From an uncultured Proteiniphilum sp. (GTDB taxonomy: Bacteria > Bacteroidota > Bacteroidia > Bacteroidales > Dysgonomonadaceae): a DNA stretch of 6,182 nucleotides. The translations under genes and the position numbers were made by a program. The DNA lies in assembly GCF_937873925.1 (NCBI RefSeq), contig NZ_CALNAT010000123.1:1-6182 (forward strand), in the 5' to 3' direction. Below, piece after piece: positions 1 through 6,182 of this stretch. The notes below the pieces were generated by a model, which was not told the DNA's origin, did no database searches, and saw only the letters and a list, made by a program, of their open reading frames with translations. Every line of letters begins with the position of its first letter. The first letter of the stretch is position 1.

Positions 1-306
1 GGGGTTTTATTTGGTTAAATAATTGCCGATACCCAACCCTTAGTTAAACACAACAGCATCAATTCATTAAATTTTCGGTCAGACTTTCTTAGCACAAACA
101 TTGTCAACGGATTGACTGCATGTAGGGAATATCCTTGACCGACAATCAATATTTTATCTGGAATGAAATACCGGGTAGTTGCCTCACCGACAGGGTAACG
201 TACGAATGAAACACATACGATTGATTAATCACCGTTGAATTACAGCAAGATAAACTGAAATGGGAACAAAACCACTTCGTTATAAAGTTATAAACGGGAA
301 ATTCTA
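1..306. other. Intergenic region without a supported gene
   Basis: This stretch lies downstream of the small lipoprotein gene. Stop codons interrupt all three plus frames near the window edge, and I see no tRNA-like, rRNA-like or insertion-sequence end structure. One minus-strand frame is open for 69 codons from 224 down to a TAA at 17-15. It follows directly on an in-frame TAA (227-225), has no ATG near its beginning, and its translation matches no family I recognise. It could be the degraded tail of an old gene or chance. A 10-bp palindrome, TGATTAATCA, sits at 222-231. I see no convincing terminator directly after the lipoprotein stop; the near-palindrome at about 279-295 (CGTTATAA / TTATAAACG) has a two-base loop and no U-tract. 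Confidence 0.5.
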
Positions 307-783
307 TTACCTTAAATTTACGTTTATGTAGTCGTTAGTGTATTCAATCAGCTCTGTGAACGCTTTGGGAAAATCCTGTCGTGACCTGGCATTAATGGAT
401 ACATACTTGCTCTCACCGTTTTCTATTAATTCAACTATGTACACAATTGAATTGTCTGAATTTTCCTTTTCTTCGAAACCATAGGTATCATCCATCTTGT
501 TTATGTCGCTTCTGCTTATCAATTCGCTGAATCTTTCAAACTCCTGTTGCGACAGAATGCCTCCTTTCTCAATCGGATGGCTGACTCCCTCAAACCTGTC
601 AAAAAAGTAATTGTTTTGTGAAATTGTATAGCTCGAATCGGGGTTCAACTGAAACTCCACCTTGAAGTTTCCAGCACTCTCCATGCTATATTTATAGGTA
701 AAATCTTTCAATCCGGTATTGTTTCTGCAACCGATAACCAAAAGAATAAATAATGAAGTGACCCATAACTTGTATTTTATCAT
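307..783 (-). CDS. Small putative lipoprotein of unknown function
   Basis: This 158-residue protein starts with a short Lys-containing n-region and a hydrophobic stretch (about residues 6-17) ending in the lipobox VIGC. Cys19 is therefore the predicted lipidated residue, and this supports the ATG at 783 as the start. The residues after the Cys (RNNTG) lack the acidic cluster linked to surface export in Bacteroidota, so a periplasm-facing lipoprotein is more likely (inference). The mature part is about 140 residues, polar, and reads as alternating beta strands and helices. A 'G.LS..EF..F..LI..SD' segment (about residues 74-95) is followed by a Tyr-containing turn (Tyr101), a strand pair and a C-terminal helix. 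The pattern loosely recalls small DUF6438-type lipoprotein domains, but this is an impression only. The gene lies 74 bp after susD on the same strand, behind a hairpin. I see no promoter of its own, so read-through from susCD is the simplest expression route. It is too short to be a SusE/SusF glycan-binding protein. Confidence 0.75.
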   Translation of the reverse strand: MIKYKLWVTSLFILLVIGCRNNTGLKDFTYKYSMESAGNFKVEFQLNPDSSYTISQNNYFFDRFEGVSHPIEKGGILSQQEFERFSELISRSDINKMDDTYGFEEKENSDNSIVYIVELIENGESKYVSINARSRQDFPKAFTELIEYTNDYINVNLR

Positions 784-803
784 ATTCTAACTCGTTTAAT
801 AAT

Positions 804-843
804 ATAATCACAGAAGGGAAGTTTTCTCCCCTTCTGTGATTAT
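804..843 (-). terminator. Intercistronic stem-loop after susD, candidate terminator or attenuator
   Basis: A perfect 15-bp inverted repeat is present: the arms are 804-818 (ATAATCACAGAAGGG) and 829-843, with a 10-nt loop. It lies 14 nt past the susD stop codon. On the transcribed (minus) strand the 3' arm is followed by ATTATTAAACG, which is only a weak U-tract. The stem has a GC-rich tip (GGG/CCC plus CAGAA/TTCTG) and an AT-rich base. It may be a leaky intrinsic terminator ending the main susCD transcript, or an RNA-stabilising 3' structure that lets susCD be expressed above the downstream lipoprotein gene. The hairpin is directly seen; its activity is inferred. Confidence 0.65.
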
Positions 844-857
844 CGGGAATTTATACT

Positions 858-2615
858 TTACTTCCAAGGATCAGGCTGAACCAGATAAGGTTTACCGTTT
901 TCATCATTACCCATGGTTTGTATCTGAGTTTGCGGTATGGGAAACATCGTCTTACTGGCATCTAAAGTAACCGCCGCGCTAAATTTAGTGAACAAATATC
1001 CCTTCTCAAAATCGATATATTCTTTAATTTGCTGCGACATATATTCGCCACCCCATCGTGCCAGATCAAACCAGCGTTGTCCTTCCATGGCCAGTTCCAA
1101 TTTCCGTTCCATCCGAACTGCTTTTATACATAATTCTTTATTGGTGAACACAGCATGCGTGGAAGGATACTCTTTGACAAGGTAATTTGCCGCAGGATTA
1201 CCATTTGGCAGTTTGATTATGTTCACGGGAAGAGCGGCCCGTTTACGAATTTGGTTGACCATATTCATGGCTTCCGCTGTATTTCCGTCATTCGCCAAAC
1301 ATTCGGCATAAAGCAATATCATATCCCTTAAACTCAGGTATTGCAAGTTTATGGCCGACCCCGGTGCCCAACCGGCGCTTAATCCTCCACCGGCCAATCC
1401 CGCGTCTAATTCTTTTTTTGAATAAACGTGTTTCTTAGGCATAAAGAATCCGCCGTTTCCCATATCTCTCACCCAGTTGCTTTTGGGAACCCCCCAGTCT
1501 TTATAGGGGATGCCGAAACGTCCAATGGCAAAATCGAGACGTGGGTCAACAAGGGCATTGGTATTGACAGATAGTGGCGCTTCTTTTTCAGTAGACGAAT
1601 TTTTCACCGATACATACGGCTCGTTCCTGTAAGAATTATCTAATAACGGTAATCCGTCCGTACCCACTTTAAAAGAATTAGCCAATTCATAAGAAGGTTG
1701 GTAAAAGCCACAACATCCACCGGGAGAATCGGCACCACCATGGGGATAGCATAAAGACATTCCCGTATTGGCATTGTTATAGTCGTTAGAAAATTGAACC
1801 GCAAAAATAGACTCTTTACCGTTATCGCGATAACTATCAAAATTAGCGTTCATATCATCTTCCAACCCATATTTCAGGGCATTGGATGTTTGGCCGTTAT
1901 CTATTACATCTTTCAGAATGGGTTTTGCTGAAGCCATGTCGCCTTTTTGCATCAGGATTTTAGCCTTTAACGCTTTGGCTGCCCACAAATTTGCTCTTCC
2001 AGGCAAATCCTGTTTTTCCGGCAAATTGGTTATGGCAACATCTATGTCGGCTAATACTTTCGGGTAAATGTCAATATCATTATGTATTTTGGGATCATTT
2101 TCCTTGACGGTTTCATCCACCCATGGAATGTAAGGGCCAAACACCTTTATGCCCTCAAAATAGAACAACGTTCGGAGAAAATACAGTTCCCCTTTCCGGG
2201 TCTTCACAAAAATTTCCGGCAACTCTCCTTCCACTTCTTCTATGGTTTGCAAAGCAATGTTCACCCGTTTTGCGCCTTTATACACCCATATCCATTTTTG
2301 ATTAATGTAGTTATTGTTCGATTGCACACTATATTTCTCCATATCGTTTAAAACGGACTGGTCATTGGCATCGGAGCCTTTGTTGGCGTCGCCGCCATAC
2401 ATGCCTCCAAACGTCCAGTTAAAAGGTGTTGCTCCCCAACCGTCTTCGGTAAGAGTGGCATAAGCAGTAGTAGTCAGTAGATCGATACCCGTTTGATTCA
2501 TTAAAGCAGCCTGATCAATGCTTCCTTGCGGCGCTTTATATAAAAAATCCTCACCGCACGAATTAAACAAAAAAGCAGTTATTCCAATCAATAAGAATAC
2601 TATATTATTTTTCAT
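858..2615 (-). CDS. susD: SusD/RagB-family outer-membrane nutrient-binding lipoprotein
   Basis: This 585-residue protein is the surface lid that binds ligand and passes it to the partner SusC barrel. It has a type II signal peptide with the lipobox FNSC (lipidated Cys20). GEDF follows, and these acidic residues fit surface export signals known in Bacteroidota lipoproteins. The N-terminal SusD-like region (about 21-230) contains the helical TPR-like scaffold with the family block GELYFLRTLFYFEGIKVFG (142-160). The C-terminal SusD/RagB domain (about 270-585) has the motifs CCGFYQPSYELANSF (301-315), DPRLDFAIGRFGIPYKDWG (357-375), LLYAECL with NQIRKRA (434-460), RMERKLELAMEGQRWFDLARWG (split over 501-522) and FPIPQTQI (558-565). 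Length is typical for the family. The ATG at 2615 lies 21 bp after the susC TGA, with an AT-rich leader and no Shine-Dalgarno, as is normal for this phylum. The order susC then susD is conserved. The ligand is unknown; the CCGF/DPRLD subgroup is widespread and does not by itself identify a substrate. The gene symbol is used in the family sense and does not imply starch. Confidence 0.97.
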   Translation of the reverse strand: MKNNIVFLLIGITAFLFNSCGEDFLYKAPQGSIDQAALMNQTGIDLLTTTAYATLTEDGWGATPFNWTFGGMYGGDANKGSDANDQSVLNDMEKYSVQSNNNYINQKWIWVYKGAKRVNIALQTIEEVEGELPEIFVKTRKGELYFLRTLFYFEGIKVFGPYIPWVDETVKENDPKIHNDIDIYPKVLADIDVAITNLPEKQDLPGRANLWAAKALKAKILMQKGDMASAKPILKDVIDNGQTSNALKYGLEDDMNANFDSYRDNGKESIFAVQFSNDYNNANTGMSLCYPHGGADSPGGCCGFYQPSYELANSFKVGTDGLPLLDNSYRNEPYVSVKNSSTEKEAPLSVNTNALVDPRLDFAIGRFGIPYKDWGVPKSNWVRDMGNGGFFMPKKHVYSKKELDAGLAGGGLSAGWAPGSAINLQYLSLRDMILLYAECLANDGNTAEAMNMVNQIRKRAALPVNIIKLPNGNPAANYLVKEYPSTHAVFTNKELCIKAVRMERKLELAMEGQRWFDLARWGGEYMSQQIKEYIDFEKGYLFTKFSAAVTLDASKTMFPIPQTQIQTMGNDENGKPYLVQPDPWK

Positions 2616-2636
2616 ATTTTTAATTATTAAAATGAT

Positions 2637-5600
2637 TCAAAATGCAAAATTTACACCAAAGAGCAAACGCATGGTAGTGGGCCACCCCCCTCCATCAATT
2701 CCACGGCTCAAGTCGGCACGATTACCCACTCCGGTTTCCCTGTTCGTAATTTCAGGATCCAATCCGGTGTATTTGGTAAAGGTCAACAAGTTCTCAGCTT
2801 GTAGATATATACGTAGGTTGGAAATAGTTGCCTTTTGTAACCATGACTTTGGCAATGTATACCCAACCACTAAATTTTTCAACCTTAAAAATGAACCGTC
2901 TTCAATGTAGTAAGAATTAAGCACTTTTCCTGTCCAACCATCCTTTGAGTCTAATATAGGCAATTGGGCTTTTGAATTGTCGGCACCTTTTTTCCAGGAA
3001 AGATCGCGCATTCGAGTGGAGCGGTTCCCTCCAAACAGGGGAAAATCAGTAAAAAATTTGGTGTTATTGAGAATATCGTTTCCTAAGGTTGAATACCAAA
3101 ACATAGTCAAATCCCAATTTTTATACGTAAAAGAAGCATTTAAGCCGGCAATTAGATCGGGATGCGGGCTACCGATGACTGTACGGTCGTTCATATCGAT
3201 CTTACCATCAGGTTCTCCATTTTCGCCTCCACCCAAATCGGCATACTTGTACTTTCCCACATACTCCTGCGGACCCGGTTTATCGGGATCCAACAAATCT
3301 TTTCTGGTGGTATTATAGGGAACCGGAGAATTCATGACGTCTTGTTCATTTTCATAAAAGCCTATAATCTTAAAGCCATAAAATTCCGATATGGGACGCC
3401 CTTTAATCGTACGTGTTTCACCCACATCAAAGCGGTCACCATATCCCCATAAAGCAAAATCATCGGAGTTGGAAAGGCGCAATACCGTATTTTTATAGGT
3501 TGATAAATTCAATCCTAGGTCCCAGGAAAAATCACCTTTTTTATCCCGATAATTCAATGTAAAATCGGCACCCACGTTTTTCATATCTCCGTAGTTGATG
3601 TACGGTTTTCCAATTTCATCGTTTGCTAAAGCCGAATAAGCAGCTTCTATCAACATGTCGGAAGTTTGTTTGTGATATAAATCCAATGATGTGGAGAATT
3701 TTCCATTCCCAAAAGTAGCATCAATTCCCAGATTGGCCATTTTAGTAGATTCCCACTTCGTATCTTCATTGCCAAAACGGTTCAACCTGTAACCCAGGTT
3801 TGTTCCGGTATTTGCTCCGCCAAGGTCATAATTTGTGGCTCGAGGATAGGTTGTAAACTCCATCGCGTAGTTAGTGGTTCGGGCCATCTCGGAATTACCG
3901 GTAATTCCATAACCAATACGCAATTTCAAATCGTCCAACCAGTCTCTTGTTCCCTCCATAAATTGTTCTTCCGATACACGCCAGCCCAAAGATGCCGATG
4001 GAAAAGTACCGTATCTGTTTTTTTTAGCAAACCGGGAAACTCCATCTCTGCGAACGATTCCCGTAAGTAGGTACTTGTCTTTAAAAGAATAGTCGGCACG
4101 GGCGAATATTCCAAAGAGAGCAAATTCACCGTTGTACCATGAATCATTTTCCCGTTGATCATTCCTTTCTCCCATCCCTAGCGTCCAGGTATTGATATTG
4201 TCTTCATACAAATATCCGAACCGCTGTCCGCGCATACCGCGTCCCAGCCCGTCACGGATGGCTTCCGATCCCAAGATCACATTTAACGAATGAATGTCGT
4301 CAAACACCCTATTATATGTCAAGGTATTGGTCCACACCCACCTGAAGTTAAATTCCGAACGTTCTTCCAAGTTATTCGTTCCCGGACTTTCGGAAAATTC
4401 GGGATTCTTTTTACTCATTCGGTAATAATAACGATTGGTATAATCCACACCAAAATTCGTACGGAACATTAATTCTTTTATTAAATCCACTTCACCCCAA
4501 AAATTACCAAAGATTCTCGAATTGCTCCAATAATTATCTTTGTTCCTGTATTCCTGTGCAACAACATTAATGAAATTTCCGGTTCCGGTAATTTTCGAAC
4601 CGGCCCAATTTCCGAATTCATCCTTTACCGGAACCCAGGGAGAGGCACGATAGGTCCACGAATAAGGACTGGATTCCGTATAACTGGTATGCAATCCGAC
4701 GTCTTTTGTCCATGTATATTGTAAATTTTCACCAAAACGCAACCAGGGGCGAACATCGAATGAACTGTTCAAACGGGTTTGATATCTTTTGTAATAAGAG
4801 TACTTCACCGTTCCCTGCTGATCGAAATAGTTCAATCCCATCAAATACTTTCCCTTTGTATTACCCCCAGACAAGGTTAACTGATGGCTCTGAATGGGAG
4901 CTACCCGGTCAATTTCGCTCCACCAGTCGGTATCTGAAAAAGGGACCATTTGATTATCGGGGAACGAATAGTTCTTAATATCCTGATTTTCACCTTTCGC
5001 TCCAGTTACCGTAAGATAATTGGGGATACGAGGTTCCGGGTATTCGCCAAATTGGGCATGATAGGGAATAGCTTTGTCTGCAGGAACTCCACGCAATAAC
5101 ATGGCATTACGTAGCGACTCCCACTCTATAGCTAACCGGTCAGCAGAGTTTAACAAATCGTAACGTTTGGTTGTTTTTTGAACTCCATAATAAGCATCAT
5201 ACGTTAATTTTGGCTGTCCTGACGCCGTTCCACGTTTGGTGGTAATCAGAATAACGCCATTGGCCGCCTGTGCCCCGTAAATGGCAGCGGAGGATGCGTC
5301 TTTCAACACTTGCATGCTTTCAATATCGTTAGGATTCAGACTGCTCAGGTTCTGGTTACGGGTAGATACTCCATCGACCACGTATAGTGGGCCGTTATCA
5401 TTCACCGTATTAATTCCCCGGATACGAACCATGGTTGCCGAACCAGGGGAACCCGTTTGCCCAACATACACACCCGCAGCTTTTCCTTGCAGCTGCTGTG
5501 TTGCAGAAGAACCACTTGCAGCCAAAAGATCCTTGGTATTCACCACAGTTACCGAACCGGTAATATCTTTTTTAGCCTGAGTACCATAGCCAACAACAAC

Positions 5601-5939
5601 GATCTCTTGCAAAGTTTCCGTGTCTTCAGCCAATACAACTGTCAGCCGGGTATTGTTGCCTACCGGAACTTCTTGTGTGGTAAAACCTACATAAGAAAAT
5701 GCCAAAACGGAATTAGTTGATGCTACGTTTAAGGTAAAATTACCATCAAGATCAGTAATGGTACCGTTCATAGTACCTTTTTCAATTACGTTAACCCCAA
5801 TAAGCGAACCTCCGCCGGCATCGGTCACGGTTCCCGTAACGCGTACTTGTGCAAGCATGACACCCACACTCATCAAGAAAAAAAGGAGGAGAAACAAAAT
5901 CCTTCTCGCCTTCCAAAACAAATGCTTTTCTTTTTGCAT
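2637..5939 (-). CDS. susC: SusC/RagA-family TonB-linked outer-membrane transporter
   Basis: This 1100-residue outer-membrane protein imports large nutrients such as oligosaccharides or peptides using TonB-ExbBD energy. Residues 1-30 form a Sec signal peptide with a basic n-region, a long Leu/Phe core and likely cleavage at LA30-Q31. A carboxypeptidase-regulatory-like (transthyretin-type) domain spans about 33-103 (VTGTVTD..., GTITDLDGNFTL, FSYVGF). The TonB-box-like segment ETLQEIVVVGYGTQ is at 108-121. The plug spans about 122-236 and includes the SusC/RagA signature: PLYVVDGV at 184-191, NDIESMQVLKDASSAAIYG at 204-222 and ANGVILITTKRG at 226-237. The barrel follows, with a DGKID acidic loop at 911-915, YIEDGSFLRLKNLVVGYTLP at 1011-1030, LQAENLLTFTKYTGLDPE at 1046-1063, and a C-terminal Phe suitable for BAM recognition. 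There is no STN domain before the regulatory-like domain, so this is not the transducer type that signals directly to a FecR anti-sigma factor. The ATG at 5939 is chosen because the signal peptide begins there. The ORF is intact. It is the first gene of the operon, with susD 21 bp downstream. The substrate is not identifiable. Confidence 0.97.
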   Translation of the reverse strand: MQKEKHLFWKARRILFLLLFFLMSVGVMLAQVRVTGTVTDAGGGSLIGVNVIEKGTMNGTITDLDGNFTLNVASTNSVLAFSYVGFTTQEVPVGNNTRLTVVLAEDTETLQEIVVVGYGTQAKKDITGSVTVVNTKDLLAASGSSATQQLQGKAAGVYVGQTGSPGSATMVRIRGINTVNDNGPLYVVDGVSTRNQNLSSLNPNDIESMQVLKDASSAAIYGAQAANGVILITTKRGTASGQPKLTYDAYYGVQKTTKRYDLLNSADRLAIEWESLRNAMLLRGVPADKAIPYHAQFGEYPEPRIPNYLTVTGAKGENQDIKNYSFPDNQMVPFSDTDWWSEIDRVAPIQSHQLTLSGGNTKGKYLMGLNYFDQQGTVKYSYYKRYQTRLNSSFDVRPWLRFGENLQYTWTKDVGLHTSYTESSPYSWTYRASPWVPVKDEFGNWAGSKITGTGNFINVVAQEYRNKDNYWSNSRIFGNFWGEVDLIKELMFRTNFGVDYTNRYYYRMSKKNPEFSESPGTNNLEERSEFNFRWVWTNTLTYNRVFDDIHSLNVILGSEAIRDGLGRGMRGQRFGYLYEDNINTWTLGMGERNDQRENDSWYNGEFALFGIFARADYSFKDKYLLTGIVRRDGVSRFAKKNRYGTFPSASLGWRVSEEQFMEGTRDWLDDLKLRIGYGITGNSEMARTTNYAMEFTTYPRATNYDLGGANTGTNLGYRLNRFGNEDTKWESTKMANLGIDATFGNGKFSTSLDLYHKQTSDMLIEAAYSALANDEIGKPYINYGDMKNVGADFTLNYRDKKGDFSWDLGLNLSTYKNTVLRLSNSDDFALWGYGDRFDVGETRTIKGRPISEFYGFKIIGFYENEQDVMNSPVPYNTTRKDLLDPDKPGPQEYVGKYKYADLGGGENGEPDGKIDMNDRTVIGSPHPDLIAGLNASFTYKNWDLTMFWYSTLGNDILNNTKFFTDFPLFGGNRSTRMRDLSWKKGADNSKAQLPILDSKDGWTGKVLNSYYIEDGSFLRLKNLVVGYTLPKSWLQKATISNLRIYLQAENLLTFTKYTGLDPEITNRETGVGNRADLSRGIDGGGWPTTMRLLFGVNFAF

Positions 5940-6095
5940 AAAAATAATGATTAATGGTTAATAAATTTAAAATAAAAAGATGGGGGATTAAAACATGTGA
6001 AATTTTCAATTATTCATTAAGATTATCTACAACAAATTAAGTATTAAACATATAGATTTTCAAAATAAAAATATCATTTTTCAAAGGTGAAAATC
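5940..6095 (-). other. Predicted long AT-rich 5' leader of the susCD transcript
   Basis: If transcription starts about 7 nt after the predicted -7 element (near 6095), the susC leader is about 155 nt. It is very AT-rich and has no Shine-Dalgarno; the bases just before the ATG are AT-rich (ending CATTATTTTT), typical of Bacteroidota translation starts. An imperfect, widely spaced inverted repeat (GATTTTCA at 6055-6062, TGAAAATC at 6088-6095) is present, but I see no strong hairpin and no riboswitch class I can recognise. A short C-rich run on the transcribed strand (5983-5987) stands out in otherwise AT-rich sequence. The leader length is inferred from the promoter call. Confidence 0.4.
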
Positions 6096-6108
6096 ATTTT
6101 TCAAAGGT
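6073..6108. repeat. Tandem 16-bp direct repeat with 20-bp period
   Basis: The 16-bp sequence ATCATTTTTCAAAGGT occurs twice without mismatch, at 6073-6088 and 6093-6108, separated by four bases. Read on the minus strand, each copy begins ACCTTTG, which is the core of the Bacteroidetes -7 element. Only the upstream copy (6093-6108) is preceded by the T needed for TAnnTTTG and has a TTTG at the right spacing. The 20-bp period is close to two helical turns, so the copies would face the same side of the DNA. It may be a local duplication of the promoter core or a two-site binding target. Confidence 0.9.
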
Positions 6109-6132
6109 ATAATAAAATATATAAATTACAAA
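6102..6132 (-). promoter_or_regulatory. Bacteroidetes-type primary sigma promoter for susCD
   Basis: On the minus strand, TTTG (6132-6129) is followed after exactly 19 nt by TACCTTTG (6109-6102). This matches the known Bacteroidetes consensus of a -33 TTTG and a -7 TAnnTTTG with about 19-21 nt between. The expected start point is near 6097-6093, giving a leader of about 155 nt before the susC ATG. The match suggests recognition by the housekeeping sigma factor, so any substrate control would come from an activator or repressor and not from a dedicated ECF sigma. No other position upstream of susC fits both boxes as well. Confidence 0.65.
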
Positions 6133-6141
6133 TTATTTGTA
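6127..6141. promoter_or_regulatory. 15-bp palindrome overlapping the -33 box, possible operator
   Basis: TACAAAT-T-ATTTGTA is a perfect inverted repeat with a single central base. Its left half (read on plus) contains the CAAA that forms the TTTG -33 element of the susCD promoter on the minus strand. A dimeric regulator bound here would compete with or contact RNA polymerase. The region is AT-rich, so a chance palindrome of this length is possible. Nothing in the window encodes a candidate regulator. Confidence 0.35.
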
Positions 6142-6182
6142 TATTATTTAAAAAAATGTTTTATTGATGATGAAATATTAAT

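Noticed and set aside
222..231. TGATTAATCA palindrome as an operator
   Set aside because: It is only 10 bp, AT-rich, and not next to a promoter or gene start, so chance is sufficient.
784..803. Independent promoter for the small lipoprotein gene
   Set aside because: No TAnnTTTG with a spaced TTTG is present between the susD stop and the lipoprotein start.
2518..2910. Plus-strand open frame of 130 codons across the susD/susC junction
   Set aside because: It lies antisense to the 5' end of susD and the 3' end of susC, both strongly supported by family motifs, and its translation has no recognisable domain or signal.
3926..4162. Minus-strand 78-codon frame inside susC
   Set aside because: It is an alternative frame wholly within the susC barrel-coding region. 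The susC frame here carries normal barrel sequence without interruption, so there is no frameshift to explain.
4706..4978. Several plus-strand frames of 60-115 codons antisense to susC and susD
   Set aside because: They are composition-driven shadows of long genes, with no promoter, signal peptide or family similarity visible.
6073..6108. Two direct repeats as a possible CRISPR remnant
   Set aside because: The unit is 16 bp with a 4-bp spacer and only two copies, and it coincides with a promoter core. This is not a CRISPR geometry.
6136..6166. Divergent plus-strand promoter reading out of the window
   Set aside because: A plus-strand TTTG exists at 6136-6139 by symmetry of the palindrome, but the -7 candidate at 19-nt spacing (TTTTATTG) misses two of six consensus positions.

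Overview
The window looks like chromosomal DNA from a member of the Bacteroidota, most likely the order Bacteroidales. The evidence is a clear SusC/SusD outer-membrane pair, a Bacteroidetes-type promoter (TTTG, 19 nt, TACCTTTG), AT-rich leaders without Shine-Dalgarno sequences, and lipoproteins with type II signal peptides. A genus cannot be named from the sequence alone.

All convincing genes lie on the minus strand, so transcription runs from high to low coordinates. From right to left there is an AT-rich regulatory region (about 5940-6182) with a good promoter, a 16-bp sequence repeated at 20-bp spacing that carries the -7 element, and a 15-bp palindrome over the -33 element. A leader of about 155 nt follows. 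Next is a SusC/RagA-family TonB-dependent transporter (2637-5939), then, after 21 bp, its SusD/RagB-family partner lipoprotein (858-2615). A perfect 15-bp-stem hairpin follows the susD stop, and 20 nt beyond it a small lipoprotein of unknown function begins (307-783). The last 306 bases hold no supported gene.

SusC and SusD would form a 'pedal-bin' importer. SusD is the surface-exposed ligand-binding lid and SusC is the TonB-energised 22-strand barrel below it. The substrate cannot be read from the window, because no glycoside hydrolase, peptidase, sulfatase, SusE/F-like binding protein or dedicated regulator is present. SusC lacks the N-terminal STN signalling domain, which argues against control by direct SusC-to-FecR anti-sigma contact. 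The small lipoprotein could be a lower-expressed third cistron reached by read-through of the hairpin, or an unrelated gene.

This is mainly a standard SusCD locus. I found no strong sign of an undescribed system. The points most worth a second look are the promoter architecture, the intercistronic hairpin and the uncharacterised small lipoprotein.
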